DNA of 40,715 nucleotides from Muribaculaceae bacterium (GTDB lineage: Bacteria > Bacteroidota > Bacteroidia > Bacteroidales > Muribaculaceae), in assembly GCA_017545095.1 (NCBI GenBank), contig JAFYCU010000229.1, positions 1-40,715 of the forward strand, in the 5' to 3' direction. Positions 33,087-40,309 of this stretch are shown piece by piece. A model generated the notes under the pieces. The model did no database searches. It was not told where the DNA came from and saw only the letters and a list, made by a program, of their open reading frames with translations. The position numbers and the translations under genes were made by a program. Position 1 is the first letter of the stretch, and every line of letters begins with the position of its first letter.

Positions 33087-33560
33087 ATGAAGAAGATTAT
33101 CAACCCCTGGTGCGACCATCCTGGATATAACTGCTTCGGCTGCAGTCCCGACAACCCTATCGGGCTGCATCTGGAGTTTTTTGATGATGGCGATTATGTC
33201 GTGAGCCAATGGCATCCCAGCAAGAACTACCAAGGCTGGATCGACACGATGCACGGTGGCATTCTGAGCACACTAATCGACGAGGTGTGCGGATGGGTGG
33301 TCACCCGCAAATTACAAACCAGCGGCTACACCGTGCAACTGAATGTGAGATTCCGCAAGGCTGTCCCCACCACCGAATCGGTGCTCACCATTCGGGCCAA
33401 AGTCACGAAACAAGTGCGCAATCTGGCCTATATCCATGCGAAAATCATCAACAGCAAGGGCGAGATTTGCAACGAGGGCGAAGTGACCTACTTTCTGATG
33501 CCACCCGAAAAAGCGAAGGAGATGGGTTTCCGGCCATGCAACGTGGAGGATGAAATATAA
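33087..33560 (+). CDS. PaaI-type hotdog-fold thioesterase
   Basis: The 157-residue protein has the hotdog-fold core with the HGGILSTLIDEV helix motif near residue 56, preceded by NCFGCSPDNPIGLHLEFF, as found in PaaI/YbgC-like acyl-CoA thioesterases. These hydrolyse acyl-CoA thioesters, often of aromatic or branched acids. The start ATG lies at the first conserved residues of the family. It follows the nucleotidase by 88 bases, with no clear promoter between, and precedes msrA by 15 bases. Substrate cannot be predicted. Confidence 0.8.
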   Translation: MKKIINPWCDHPGYNCFGCSPDNPIGLHLEFFDDGDYVVSQWHPSKNYQGWIDTMHGGILSTLIDEVCGWVVTRKLQTSGYTVQLNVRFRKAVPTTESVLTIRAKVTKQVRNLAYIHAKIINSKGEICNEGEVTYFLMPPEKAKEMGFRPCNVEDEI

Positions 33561-33575
33561 TAAGAGAAGAATCAT

Positions 33576-34100
33576 ATGATTACAGGAGAAATCAAACACA
33601 TTTACCTTGCCGGCGGCTGCTTTTGGGGAACGGAGCATTACTTCAAGCAAATCGAGGGCGTGGTGAAGACTGAAGTGGGATTTGCCAACGGGCACACCGA
33701 GAACCCCACTTACGAGGAGGTATATACCGACACCACCGGCTACGCCGAGACCGTCCACGTTGGTTACCGCCCCGATGTGGTGAGCCTGGAGTTCCTTTTG
33801 CAGATGTTCTTCAAGGCCATCGACCCCACTAGCCTGAACAAGCAGGGCCATGACGAGGGCACGCGCTACCGCACCGGCATTTACTATACCGACCCCGAAG
33901 ATTTACCCATCATCGAACAGGCATATCGGGAAGAGCAAAGTAAATACCAGCAACCCTTGGTCGTTGAAAAGCTACCCTTGAAGAACTTCTACACAGCCGA
34001 GGAGTACCACCAGGATTACCTCGACAAGAACCCCGACGGCTACTGCCACCTGCCGCAGTCGCTGTTCGAGTTCGCGCGCAGAGCCAAGGAGAAGAAATGA
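33576..34100 (+). CDS. msrA: Peptide-methionine (S)-S-oxide reductase
   Basis: The 174-residue protein carries the catalytic GGCFWGTEHYF motif (Cys15), EVGFANGHTENPTYEEV, and FKAIDPTSLNKQGHDEGTRYR motifs of MsrA. It reduces the S form of methionine sulfoxide in proteins and peptides, using thioredoxin. No MsrB domain is fused, and no signal peptide is present, so it is cytoplasmic. It follows the thioesterase gene by 15 bases and is probably cotranscribed with it. A hairpin (ACACCC/GGGTGT, 34142-34156) lies after the stop. Confidence 0.92.
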   Translation: MITGEIKHIYLAGGCFWGTEHYFKQIEGVVKTEVGFANGHTENPTYEEVYTDTTGYAETVHVGYRPDVVSLEFLLQMFFKAIDPTSLNKQGHDEGTRYRTGIYYTDPEDLPIIEQAYREEQSKYQQPLVVEKLPLKNFYTAEEYHQDYLDKNPDGYCHLPQSLFEFARRAKEKK

Positions 34101-34141
34101 GGGCGCAGGAGGATATTTGTGTGGCAAGAAGTTTTTACGGT

Positions 34142-34156
34142 ACACCCGGAGGGTGT
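34142..34156 (+). terminator. Hairpin after msrA
   Basis: ACACCC / GGGTGT with a GGA loop, about 40 bases after the msrA stop and without a T run. Possible terminator or mRNA end. Confidence 0.3.
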
Positions 34157-34196
34157 GATGCCGTGCTGCTTGCCACGGAAAATCCCCACTGCACCC

Positions 34197-34311
34197 ACTT
34201 TTTCCAACGAATAATCGCGATACTGACGCACTTTTTCCAACGAATAATCGCAACACCGGCGCATTTTTTCCAACGAATAATCGCCAGTTTGCCGCACTTT
34301 TTCCAACGAAT
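34197..34311. repeat. 33-bp tandem repeat, about 3.5 copies
   Basis: Copies start at 34197, 34230, 34263 and 34296. Each has a conserved core of about 22 bp (first 20: ACTTTTTCCAACGAATAATC; one copy has one change) followed by an 11-bp variable stretch (GATACTGACGC, AACACCGGCGC, CAGTTTGCCGC). The unit is a multiple of three, so several frames stay open over it, but no start or family signal suggests a protein. Confidence 0.85.
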
Positions 34312-34312
34312 C

Positions 34313-34438
34313 CTATTTTCGGAAGATGTAATAGACAACCATGATTGTCGACCCCAACATAGCTAATGCCATGTCCTTTGGGGCATCCCAGATGTCGCCC
34401 TGCTGGCCATTATAGCCGTCAATGTCACAAGTGCGATG
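34313..34438 (-). pseudogene. C-terminal remnant of a YjdF/DUF2238 membrane protein
   Basis: A minus-strand frame of 41 codons, ended by TAG and closed upstream by TGA, reads GQQGDIWDAPKDMALAMLGS followed by a hydrophobic end (MVVYYIF). The GD-WD--KDM--A--G pattern is the end of YjdF-type DUF2238 membrane proteins, which normally have about 200 residues. The first part of the gene is gone, and the remnant lies between the 33-bp tandem repeat and the truncated aldo-keto reductase gene. Confidence 0.5.
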
Positions 34439-34461
34439 TCAAGCATAATTATGAGCCCACT

Positions 34462-35433
34462 CTATTTCACACAACGACAATTCCTTTCCAACTGAGCAAC
34501 CGAACTTGCTCCAACGAGCGCGCTGGTGACACCGCGTTGCTGTAGAACCCATCGCAAGGCATACTCCGCCAAGGTCTGCCCCTGGGCGGCAGCCTCGTCG
34601 TTCCAGCCATACAGCTGGCCGAGCAATTCCGGGGTCAGCACCGACTCTTTCAAGAATTTGCCTTTTGCCATGCGGCTGTCGGCGGGAATCTGATAGTTCT
34701 GTGTTGAGTCTGCTTGTAAATAGCGGTCGGTAAGCAGTCCCTGTGCCAATGGCGAGAAACTGATGAAGCCAATGCCTTTCTCGACACAGAAATCGAGAAT
34801 CCCTTCGTCTTGCGGCCCTCGAGAGAGCATGTTTAATTTACCTTGGTAAATGAGCAAAGGCACATCATGCTGCTGAAGATAGTCATAGGCGATGCGGGTG
34901 GCATGCAGCGGCCAGTTGGAAATACCCACATACAAAGCCTTGCCGCTGCGAACGATATCGACAAGTGCCTGCAGTGTCTCCTCAACGGGCGTTTCTGGGT
35001 CGTAGCGGTGAGAGTAGAACAGGTCCACGTAATCCAAATGCATCCGCCGCAACGACTGATCGAGGGATGCGATGAGATATTTGCGTGAGCCCCAATTGCC
35101 AAAAGGTCCGTCCCACATTTCGAAGCCCGCTTTCGTGGAAATGAACAACTCATCACGATAGGGACGGAAATCCAGGTCCATGAGTCGGCCCAGCGTCTCC
35201 TCGGCAGAGCCATATCGCGGCCCATAGTTGTTGGCGAAATCCCAATGAATAATGCCATGGTCGAAGGCATAGCGCGTGATTGCTCTGCTGCGTTCAAAAG
35301 GATCCACACTGCCGAAATTGTGCCAGAAGCCCAACGACAATCGCGGCAACAGCACACCGCTCTTTCCACATCGTTCGTAAGTCATCACATCCTCATCATA
35401 ACGTGATGAGGCAGCTAAATAATTCTCATTCAT
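34462..35433 (-). CDS. Aldo/keto reductase (YghZ-like), C-terminally shortened
   Basis: The 323-residue protein follows the family of E. coli YghZ (L-glyceraldehyde 3-phosphate reductase) closely. The tetrad is present: Asp65 and Tyr70 (HWDFANNYG), Lys101 (STKAGF) and His142 (YSHRYD). It would reduce small aldehydes with NADPH in the cytoplasm. The start is supported by the N-terminal alignment (YLAASSRYDEDV before the RCGKSG motif). It stops after ALVGASSVAQLERNC, about 20-25 residues before the usual end, so the last helix is missing. The stop lies close to the DUF2238 remnant, which suggests a deletion joining both. The shortened enzyme may be less active or unstable. Confidence 0.82.
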   Translation of the reverse strand: MNENYLAASSRYDEDVMTYERCGKSGVLLPRLSLGFWHNFGSVDPFERSRAITRYAFDHGIIHWDFANNYGPRYGSAEETLGRLMDLDFRPYRDELFISTKAGFEMWDGPFGNWGSRKYLIASLDQSLRRMHLDYVDLFYSHRYDPETPVEETLQALVDIVRSGKALYVGISNWPLHATRIAYDYLQQHDVPLLIYQGKLNMLSRGPQDEGILDFCVEKGIGFISFSPLAQGLLTDRYLQADSTQNYQIPADSRMAKGKFLKESVLTPELLGQLYGWNDEAAAQGQTLAEYALRWVLQQRGVTSALVGASSVAQLERNCRCVK

Positions 35434-35462
35434 AGTAGTTGATTGTTAGTAGTCTTTAAACA

Positions 35463-36122
35463 TTATCGCTCATTCAAAGAATCTGCATCAAAAGAACAAG
35501 TGAGGATGGTCTTTTGGAGTTCCTCCAGGAAATGTGCCGCCTGGGTACCATCCATCTGCACATGGTGGAATTGGAAGGAGATGGGCAAGGTGGTCCTTAG
35601 CCAGCCTTTGCGGTAGCGGCCCCACATCACCATCGGATTACAGAACTGGTCGGTATATTGATTGACGATGCAGTCGAGTTCGGTGGCAGTCATAGCCGAT
35701 GTGCCTATCACCATCGCACCATCTACGAAGGAACTCTGGCAAGACGTGCTGGCCGATTGCGCCAGAGCCATATAGTCTTGTCCGAACTGCTCCAAATCAT
35801 TTGTATATAAGATGTCACACGAGTTGATGCCACCTTCTTTGTTGTTCACTATCACGTTGATGGCAAGACGGTCGTACTTATACAGTTTCCCCTGCTCAGG
35901 CAGCAAGTAAAACTCTTCCATCCTACTGGCAGCCTTGCCGATGCACCAACACATGAGAAGATTAAACTTAATGTTCCTTCGCCTGCTCACCATACGAAGT
36001 CGCGTCACATCGAACGTCTTCGTGAGCGTCACCATCGGCATGGGCGACTTCATCCATAGTTCAAATGCCTGCGCTCGACTGGTGTTCTTGGGATCGATTT
36101 CCTGTTTCATAATGTCCTTCAT
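35463..36122 (-). CDS. Chloramphenicol acetyltransferase-like protein (CatA family)
   Basis: The 219-residue protein has the CAT fold with the catalytic segment FQFHHVQMDG (His187, Asp191), as in the HHxxxDG motif of CatA enzymes, and the N-terminal MVTLTKTFDVTRL pattern. The family transfers acetyl from acetyl-CoA to a hydroxyl group of chloramphenicol or another small molecule; many chromosomal homologues in Bacteroidales have no proven antibiotic role. The ATG at 36122 overlaps the stop of the upstream isochorismatase remnant (ATGA), a sign of former translational coupling; an ATG at 36110 gives the start seen in the broken paralogue at 37428 (MKQEI). Resistance function is not implied by sequence alone. 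Confidence 0.8.
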   Translation of the reverse strand: MKDIMKQEIDPKNTSRAQAFELWMKSPMPMVTLTKTFDVTRLRMVSRRRNIKFNLLMCWCIGKAASRMEEFYLLPEQGKLYKYDRLAINVIVNNKEGGINSCDILYTNDLEQFGQDYMALAQSASTSCQSSFVDGAMVIGTSAMTATELDCIVNQYTDQFCNPMVMWGRYRKGWLRTTLPISFQFHHVQMDGTQAAHFLEELQKTILTCSFDADSLNER

Positions 36123-36339
36123 TGTTTATAATCGGCAAGCGTTTTGACCTCACAGCCTTTGCCCTCGTAATAAGCAAGCATCTCTGGCAGCTTCTTCAAG
36201 CTGGTGATGCAGCCAGATAGGACATGCACCAAGAGGCCTGCCATTCGATGGCTGCGTTGATATTACCGATGATGTCCCGATAGTGTTTGGCGATGTCGTT
36301 CTGGAAGTCGATAACGACAAGTGCTTTATTGTTCATCAT
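36119..36339 (-). pseudogene. Isochorismatase-family cysteine hydrolase, internally deleted
   Basis: From the ATG at 36339 the minus strand reads MMNNKALVVIDFQNDIAKHY and continues to INAAIEWQAS, the N-terminal strand and first helix of isochorismatase-like hydrolases. After a frame change it ends SLKKLPEMLAYYEGKGCEVK followed by TLADYKQ, the usual C-terminal helix region. About 100 residues of the middle, including the catalytic cysteine, are missing. Its start follows the stop of the zinc-ribbon gene directly, and its stop overlaps the CAT-like start, so it was the middle gene of an operon of three. Confidence 0.7.
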
Positions 36340-37071
36340 TTACTCAATCACAAAACTACGTGGATAGAAATCACTATAGAAACGACCAGCAGAGGCAGTG
36401 AACTTCAAGACGCAGTAGTTCGGGTCGGTGACGCCACCTGGATAGTACTGCTCGTCGCCGTCGCGCCAGATCATCTCCTTCGAAGCGGCATCCGTCAGCA
36501 CCTCCATCGTTCCACGAAGCATCATGCCCTTGAAGCCCTCGGCGTCGCAGAAATAGATGCTGGCCTTGGGGTTTGCCTTGTAGTGGGCCACGCGGATGGA
36601 GAAGGTGTTGGTGGTGAAGTAGAACGTCTTAATGCCTTCGCACTTGCGGGGTGCCAGCATGGCTTTGGTCCAGGGGAATCCCTCGTTATCGACCGATGAG
36701 ATGAAAGTGACGGGCAGTGAGTCGGCCATCTTGGCGATCAATTCCTTTACACCAGTTAGTGCTGGCTTTTCAGGCATAGCCTCATCGTTGTTTATGGCAA
36801 GAGATTTGCGCCAGCGCTTCAGATGCGGGAAGTACATTTTCATCTGTCCGATGTACTCTTCCTTCGTAATCGGCTGCGGCAAACCTTTGTTAACCTCGCC
36901 GACAAACTGAGCACAGTGCTCAATCATCTCGTCCATTGTACACTCCTGCAAGAATTTCCCGTCCTTATAGCAGTACATGCAATAATCTTCATTTTTACTC
37001 CCATCGGCATTCGTGCCGAGGACATCATCCGTGAGCGGCATTCCGCAACTCTGACAAAATTTTTGTTCCAT
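36340..37071 (-). CDS. Zinc-ribbon and PNPOx-like FMN-binding protein
   Basis: A 243-residue protein with an N-terminal zinc ribbon (Cys6, Cys9, Cys31 and Cys34; the PF12674 type), a helical linker (about 45-110) and a C-terminal split beta-barrel of the pyridoxamine-phosphate-oxidase superfamily (VTFISSVDNEGFPWTKAM, KTFYFTTNTFSIRV, PKASIYFCDA). Such fusions are common in Bacteroidetes and clostridia and probably bind FMN, with a possible redox role; the substrate is unknown. It is followed without gap by the isochorismatase remnant and the CAT-like gene, and preceded by a broken CAT paralogue with a strong promoter. Confidence 0.82.
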   Translation of the reverse strand: MEQKFCQSCGMPLTDDVLGTNADGSKNEDYCMYCYKDGKFLQECTMDEMIEHCAQFVGEVNKGLPQPITKEEYIGQMKMYFPHLKRWRKSLAINNDEAMPEKPALTGVKELIAKMADSLPVTFISSVDNEGFPWTKAMLAPRKCEGIKTFYFTTNTFSIRVAHYKANPKASIYFCDAEGFKGMMLRGTMEVLTDAASKEMIWRDGDEQYYPGGVTDPNYCVLKFTASAGRFYSDFYPRSFVIE

Positions 37072-37132
37072 TTTGATTTCCTGTTTATTACTGTCATATT
37101 TCGATTAAATATCATCATTATATAGGTACACA

Positions 37133-37428
37133 CATTTCGCAATAGTTGATGCCGCCTGTGCAGTTTGCCACGACAGTCCCAATCGCCAGCGGGTCGAACT
37201 TGTACATTTTGTCTTCACCTGGAACCATGAAGAACTCCTCGATTTTGGAAGCCGTCTTGCCGATGCATCAGCAAAGCAGCATATTGAATGATAGTTCTTT
37301 CGGCTCACTTAATACAGCCTCGTCACGTCGAACGTCTTCGTGAGCGACACCATCGTCATGGGCGATTTCATCCACAATGCGAATGCCTGCGCCCGCTTCG
37401 CGTCCCCGGGATTGATTTCCTGTTTCAT
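37133..37428 (-). pseudogene. Truncated chloramphenicol acetyltransferase-like paralogue
   Basis: The minus strand from the ATG at 37428 reads MKQEI, then AQAFALWMKSPMTMVSLTKT and FDVTRLY before a TAA. Past that stop a frame change and a TGA in place of the family's tryptophan (CWC becomes C*C) interrupt the CIGKTASKIEEFF region. The frame then continues KMYKFDPLAIGTVV to about GGINYCEMC, and the catalytic half (HHxxxDG) is absent. It is a paralogue of the intact gene at 35463 and evidence of a duplicated and decaying cassette. Confidence 0.85.
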
Positions 37429-37492
37429 CTTTTATTATCGCACCAAAGGACATTATTCGTTTCTTCTATCAAATCTTCGAGTTTTGCAGCCG

Positions 37493-37524
37493 CAAAGTTA
37501 CATATAGTTGCCGAATGCACCAAA
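37493..37524 (-). promoter_or_regulatory. Promoter upstream of the broken CAT paralogue
   Basis: On the minus strand TTTG (37524-37521), 20 bases, TAACTTTG (37500-37493), an exact consensus. It may now drive the zinc-ribbon and CAT-like genes through the pseudogene, as no clear promoter lies directly before 37071. Confidence 0.7.
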
Positions 37525-37557
37525 TAACTGGGATATATGCGAGGTTTCCTCAATGCT

Positions 37558-37706
37558 TATCATTTTTAATTTCCGCTGAGAGTAGAACAAAAAAAGTCGC
37601 TATAGTCAGCAGAAACTTGAAATTTTCTTGATATTTCCGCTGAAAATAGCGCATTTTATGCGTTTTTAAATATTAGCGTATTCTAGTTTTCGCTGTAAAT
37701 TGAGCT
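37558..37706. repeat. Three short boxes TTTCCGCTGA in an AT-rich gap
   Basis: TTTCCGCTGAGAGTAG, TTTCCGCTGAAAATAG and TTTTCGCTGTAAATTG occur in one orientation in the 37525-37761 gap between the propeller gene and the promoter at 37493. The rest of the gap shows nothing recognisable. The boxes may be regulatory or chance AT-rich similarity. Confidence 0.4.
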
Positions 37707-37761
37707 TGCGCCACTTCCGATTCTCCGCCCGCCATATTCATCCACCATAACCGTACTGCCT

Positions 37762-39774
37762 TCACATTAGCACTTTCCTACCGTTCTTAATGAATATTCC
37801 ATGCGTCGGACGTTTGACAGGCCTGCCCTGTAAGTCGAAATAAATGTCGGAATGTTTTGAAACGGTGACAGCGGGGATGCCAGTGGTTACACAGTTCATA
37901 CGGGCTACTGAAATGCCGAGGCCGGGATATTGTGTGAGCCAAATGAGGTCACGTTTGGGGTCAAGCGTGATTTTTGTGATCTCATTGAGCGCGATACCTG
38001 AGTTATCTGTGTCGTAGGTCGTCCAGTCGATTTCATCGAAGCAGACGAGGCCAACGTCGCCCGCAGTGGCTATCCATTTCTTGTTGTCGGCATCTACCTG
38101 CAAGTCCCAAAAACAGTCGCTTGGCAGCGGCGAGTTGCTGCAGTTATAGGTTGTCCATGTGTTTCCGTCGAAGCGTGTCAGCCCTAAGCCGTATTCTGCC
38201 CCCATTTTGTCGGGATTGCGAGGGTTGCGGCAGTTCACCCAAAGAACGTTGTTGTTGTCAATGGTGACCAAGCCCACGTAATCGGACGGGAGGGAGGAAT
38301 TGGAAGTGGTGTAGTTGTCCCATTTCGTACCGTCGAAACAGAACAAACCAGCGCCAAAGGTGCCGCACCAAAGGCTGTTGTTGCTGTCGAAGGCCATGCA
38401 CTGGACTGTCGCGGAGAGGCCGGAATTGCTCTTGTTGTAGGCCGTCCACGACTCGCCGTCGCGCATATAGAGACCCTTGTTCGTGGCTATCCAGAGACGG
38501 TTTTCGCGGTCGAACTTGATGAGGTTGGCATTGGCTTCGCTGAAAGGATAGTCGGTTCTCATATAGGCTTTTCTGCCAGTAGGGGTTATTTCCACGAGGC
38601 AAGTGTCGGTGGAAGACCAAAGCCAAAGTATCCATACGTTGCCGTTACTGTCGGCTTCGGTCTGCGCGGTCTGCGGCATGGGTTCAAACTTATAATCGCC
38701 CGTGTCGATGTTGTATTTCTGAAAGCCATAGAGTGAGCCGACATGAAAATTTCCGCTTGCATCAATGCATCCGCTGGTGAAAGACATTGTGTTTTCATAC
38801 AGCACATTGCCAATGAGATTGATAGGTGTCAAACCGTTATCAGTGAGCTTTAACAAGCCCTCGAAACGTGAACCGACATAGACTTTATCATTGTCAACAT
38901 CAATGGTCAGCAGATAATCGTTTTCAACATTCAGCTGATAGGGATAGGCTGTGAAGTATGTGCCGTCAAATTTAGTAATAAATCGGTCGCCAAACATCCA
39001 CAGATTGCCATTCTCATCGGCCGTCAGGTCTGAGATGTTCGCTTCGGGCAGTGCAGAATTGTCGGGAGTAAAGTGCGTAAAATCATTGCCGTCGCACTTT
39101 ACGAGTCCATTGTTGGTCGCTATCCACAGGTGTCCGTCTTTGTCGGTTTCGATATTGTTTGCTTTCCCGTATGGAATATTGTACGGAACCAAGTCATTGG
39201 ACGTGAATACACATAGGTTATACTTGTTCAATGCATCGTAACACGCTACCCATATACGTCCATCGACATCGGCTCTAATCTTCTTGACGTAGGCGTAAGG
39301 GCTAAGCTGGTTGACGTAGTATTCTGCTGTGCATTTCTTTCCGTCGAAAGCGTACAAACAAACGATGCCGCCCACGAGCATTGTTCCGTCATCATTGAAG
39401 TAAAAACCCGATATTTGCTGGTTGCTGTTAAATCCAGCGTTCTTCCTGTCGAATTTCTCAATGCCACCGGCGGTCACCTTTGCCAAGCCGTTGTATTCCG
39501 TGCCTACCCACAGTTCGCCATCGTGCAGTGCCATGTCGGTGATTGAATTGCCTGTCAAGCTCCCATCGGCGCGTTTGAGTACCGTCTGCTGGCCGCTCTG
39601 CTTGTCAATCTTCACGATGCCGCCGCCCTTTGTGCCAACATATAGACAGTTCTGGTCGTGGATGATTTTCGACACAAAGTTCTTGCTCGAAATATTCTGC
39701 CAGTCGGTCAGTTGCGCATTCGACGTTATGATGCTGAAAGCGAGTAGGATGGAGATAATGGTTGGCTTGTTCAT
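37762..39774 (-). CDS. Secreted two-component regulator propeller protein
   Basis: The 670-residue protein has a signal peptide (MNKPTIISILLAFSIITSNA) followed by about 14 blades of the regulator-propeller type (repeats such as GRIWVACYDAL, GHLWIATNNGL, NRLWIATNKGL and SLWCGTFGAGL), which fold as one or two beta-propellers. Unlike hybrid two-component systems, no Y_Y_Y, histidine kinase or DNA-binding domain follows. The last 35 residues (SDIYFDLQGRPV, GIFIKNGRKVLM) form a Bacteroidetes C-terminal tail domain. It is therefore a stand-alone secreted propeller that may bind glycans or proteins at the cell surface. The gene has its own weak promoter with a small operator-like palindrome. Confidence 0.82.
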   Translation of the reverse strand: MNKPTIISILLAFSIITSNAQLTDWQNISSKNFVSKIIHDQNCLYVGTKGGGIVKIDKQSGQQTVLKRADGSLTGNSITDMALHDGELWVGTEYNGLAKVTAGGIEKFDRKNAGFNSNQQISGFYFNDDGTMLVGGIVCLYAFDGKKCTAEYYVNQLSPYAYVKKIRADVDGRIWVACYDALNKYNLCVFTSNDLVPYNIPYGKANNIETDKDGHLWIATNNGLVKCDGNDFTHFTPDNSALPEANISDLTADENGNLWMFGDRFITKFDGTYFTAYPYQLNVENDYLLTIDVDNDKVYVGSRFEGLLKLTDNGLTPINLIGNVLYENTMSFTSGCIDASGNFHVGSLYGFQKYNIDTGDYKFEPMPQTAQTEADSNGNVWILWLWSSTDTCLVEITPTGRKAYMRTDYPFSEANANLIKFDRENRLWIATNKGLYMRDGESWTAYNKSNSGLSATVQCMAFDSNNSLWCGTFGAGLFCFDGTKWDNYTTSNSSLPSDYVGLVTIDNNNVLWVNCRNPRNPDKMGAEYGLGLTRFDGNTWTTYNCSNSPLPSDCFWDLQVDADNKKWIATAGDVGLVCFDEIDWTTYDTDNSGIALNEITKITLDPKRDLIWLTQYPGLGISVARMNCVTTGIPAVTVSKHSDIYFDLQGRPVKRPTHGIFIKNGRKVLM

Positions 39775-39812
39775 ATCCGATTTATATTTATGCTAAGCGA
39801 TTGCAAGTCTCG

Positions 39813-39830
39813 GCTGATTTCAAAATCAGC
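39813..39830. promoter_or_regulatory. Palindrome in the leader of the propeller gene
   Basis: GCTGATTT / AAATCAGC separated by CA, between the -7 element and the start codon. Loop size is too small for a good RNA hairpin, so a dimeric DNA-binding site is more likely. Confidence 0.4.
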
Positions 39831-39832
39831 GG

Positions 39833-39866
39833 CAAAGATGCAGTCTCCGGCAGCAAACGAGTCAAA
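39833..39866 (-). promoter_or_regulatory. Possible promoter of the propeller gene
   Basis: On the minus strand TTTG (39866-39863), 22 bases, CATCTTTG (39840-39833). The -7 element has C instead of T at its first base and spacing is two bases long. Confidence 0.4.
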
Positions 39867-39891
39867 GGAAATAAAGATTTTTAACACAAAT

Positions 39892-40299
39892 TCAACACAT
39901 CATTGTTCTTTCTTTTACTCCTGGCCAGTAGCACCAGACAATAATGGCGGGAACGAGGGATGAGATACATCGAATCCAAGTAAAGTCATTGATACAACTA
40001 ATGCCTCCAGTCAGAGCGCGAAGGCTATAGAGCACAACGATGGCGATGATAGCCATGCGTGTCAGGGGCAAGCGACGGATGTCGCCAGTGGCAGAGAGAG
40101 CATAAAGTCCTGCCAGACAGAAAGCAAAGACAAGACCAATAGTCAGGGCATACAGCATCCAGACATGCCTAGACACCATCTGATGCATGATTTCACGGAT
40201 GCCGTAGGCCTCGAATGCGTTGTCCAAAGCAAACAGGCAGCCGATGTGGCCAATGGCTATAAGGAAGTGGAGCATTGCTCCGAGTCGTAATCTTTTCAT
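39892..40299 (-). CDS. Four-helix membrane protein of unknown function
   Basis: A 135-residue basic protein with four hydrophobic segments (LGAMLHFLIAIGHIGCLFAL, MLYALTIGLVFAFCLAGLYAL, MAIIAIVVLYSLRALTGG, ISSLVPAIIVWCYWPG) and the last residues charged. I cannot name its family. It starts ten bases after the stop of the beta-lactamase gene on the same strand, so both are likely on one transcript. No signal peptide cleavage site is obvious. Confidence 0.65.
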   Translation of the reverse strand: MKRLRLGAMLHFLIAIGHIGCLFALDNAFEAYGIREIMHQMVSRHVWMLYALTIGLVFAFCLAGLYALSATGDIRRLPLTRMAIIAIVVLYSLRALTGGISCINDFTWIRCISSLVPAIIVWCYWPGVKERTMMC

Positions 40300-40309
40300 T
40301 GCCTTTATC

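Noticed and set aside
34040..34306. Minus-strand small protein with 11-residue repeats (DYSLEKV type)
   Set aside because: The repeats follow from the 33-bp DNA period, which keeps more than one frame open; the frame also runs antisense into the 3' end of msrA.
34197..34311. CRISPR array
   Set aside because: The repeat core is about 22 bp but the variable parts are only 11 bp, there are fewer than four full units and no cas genes are near.
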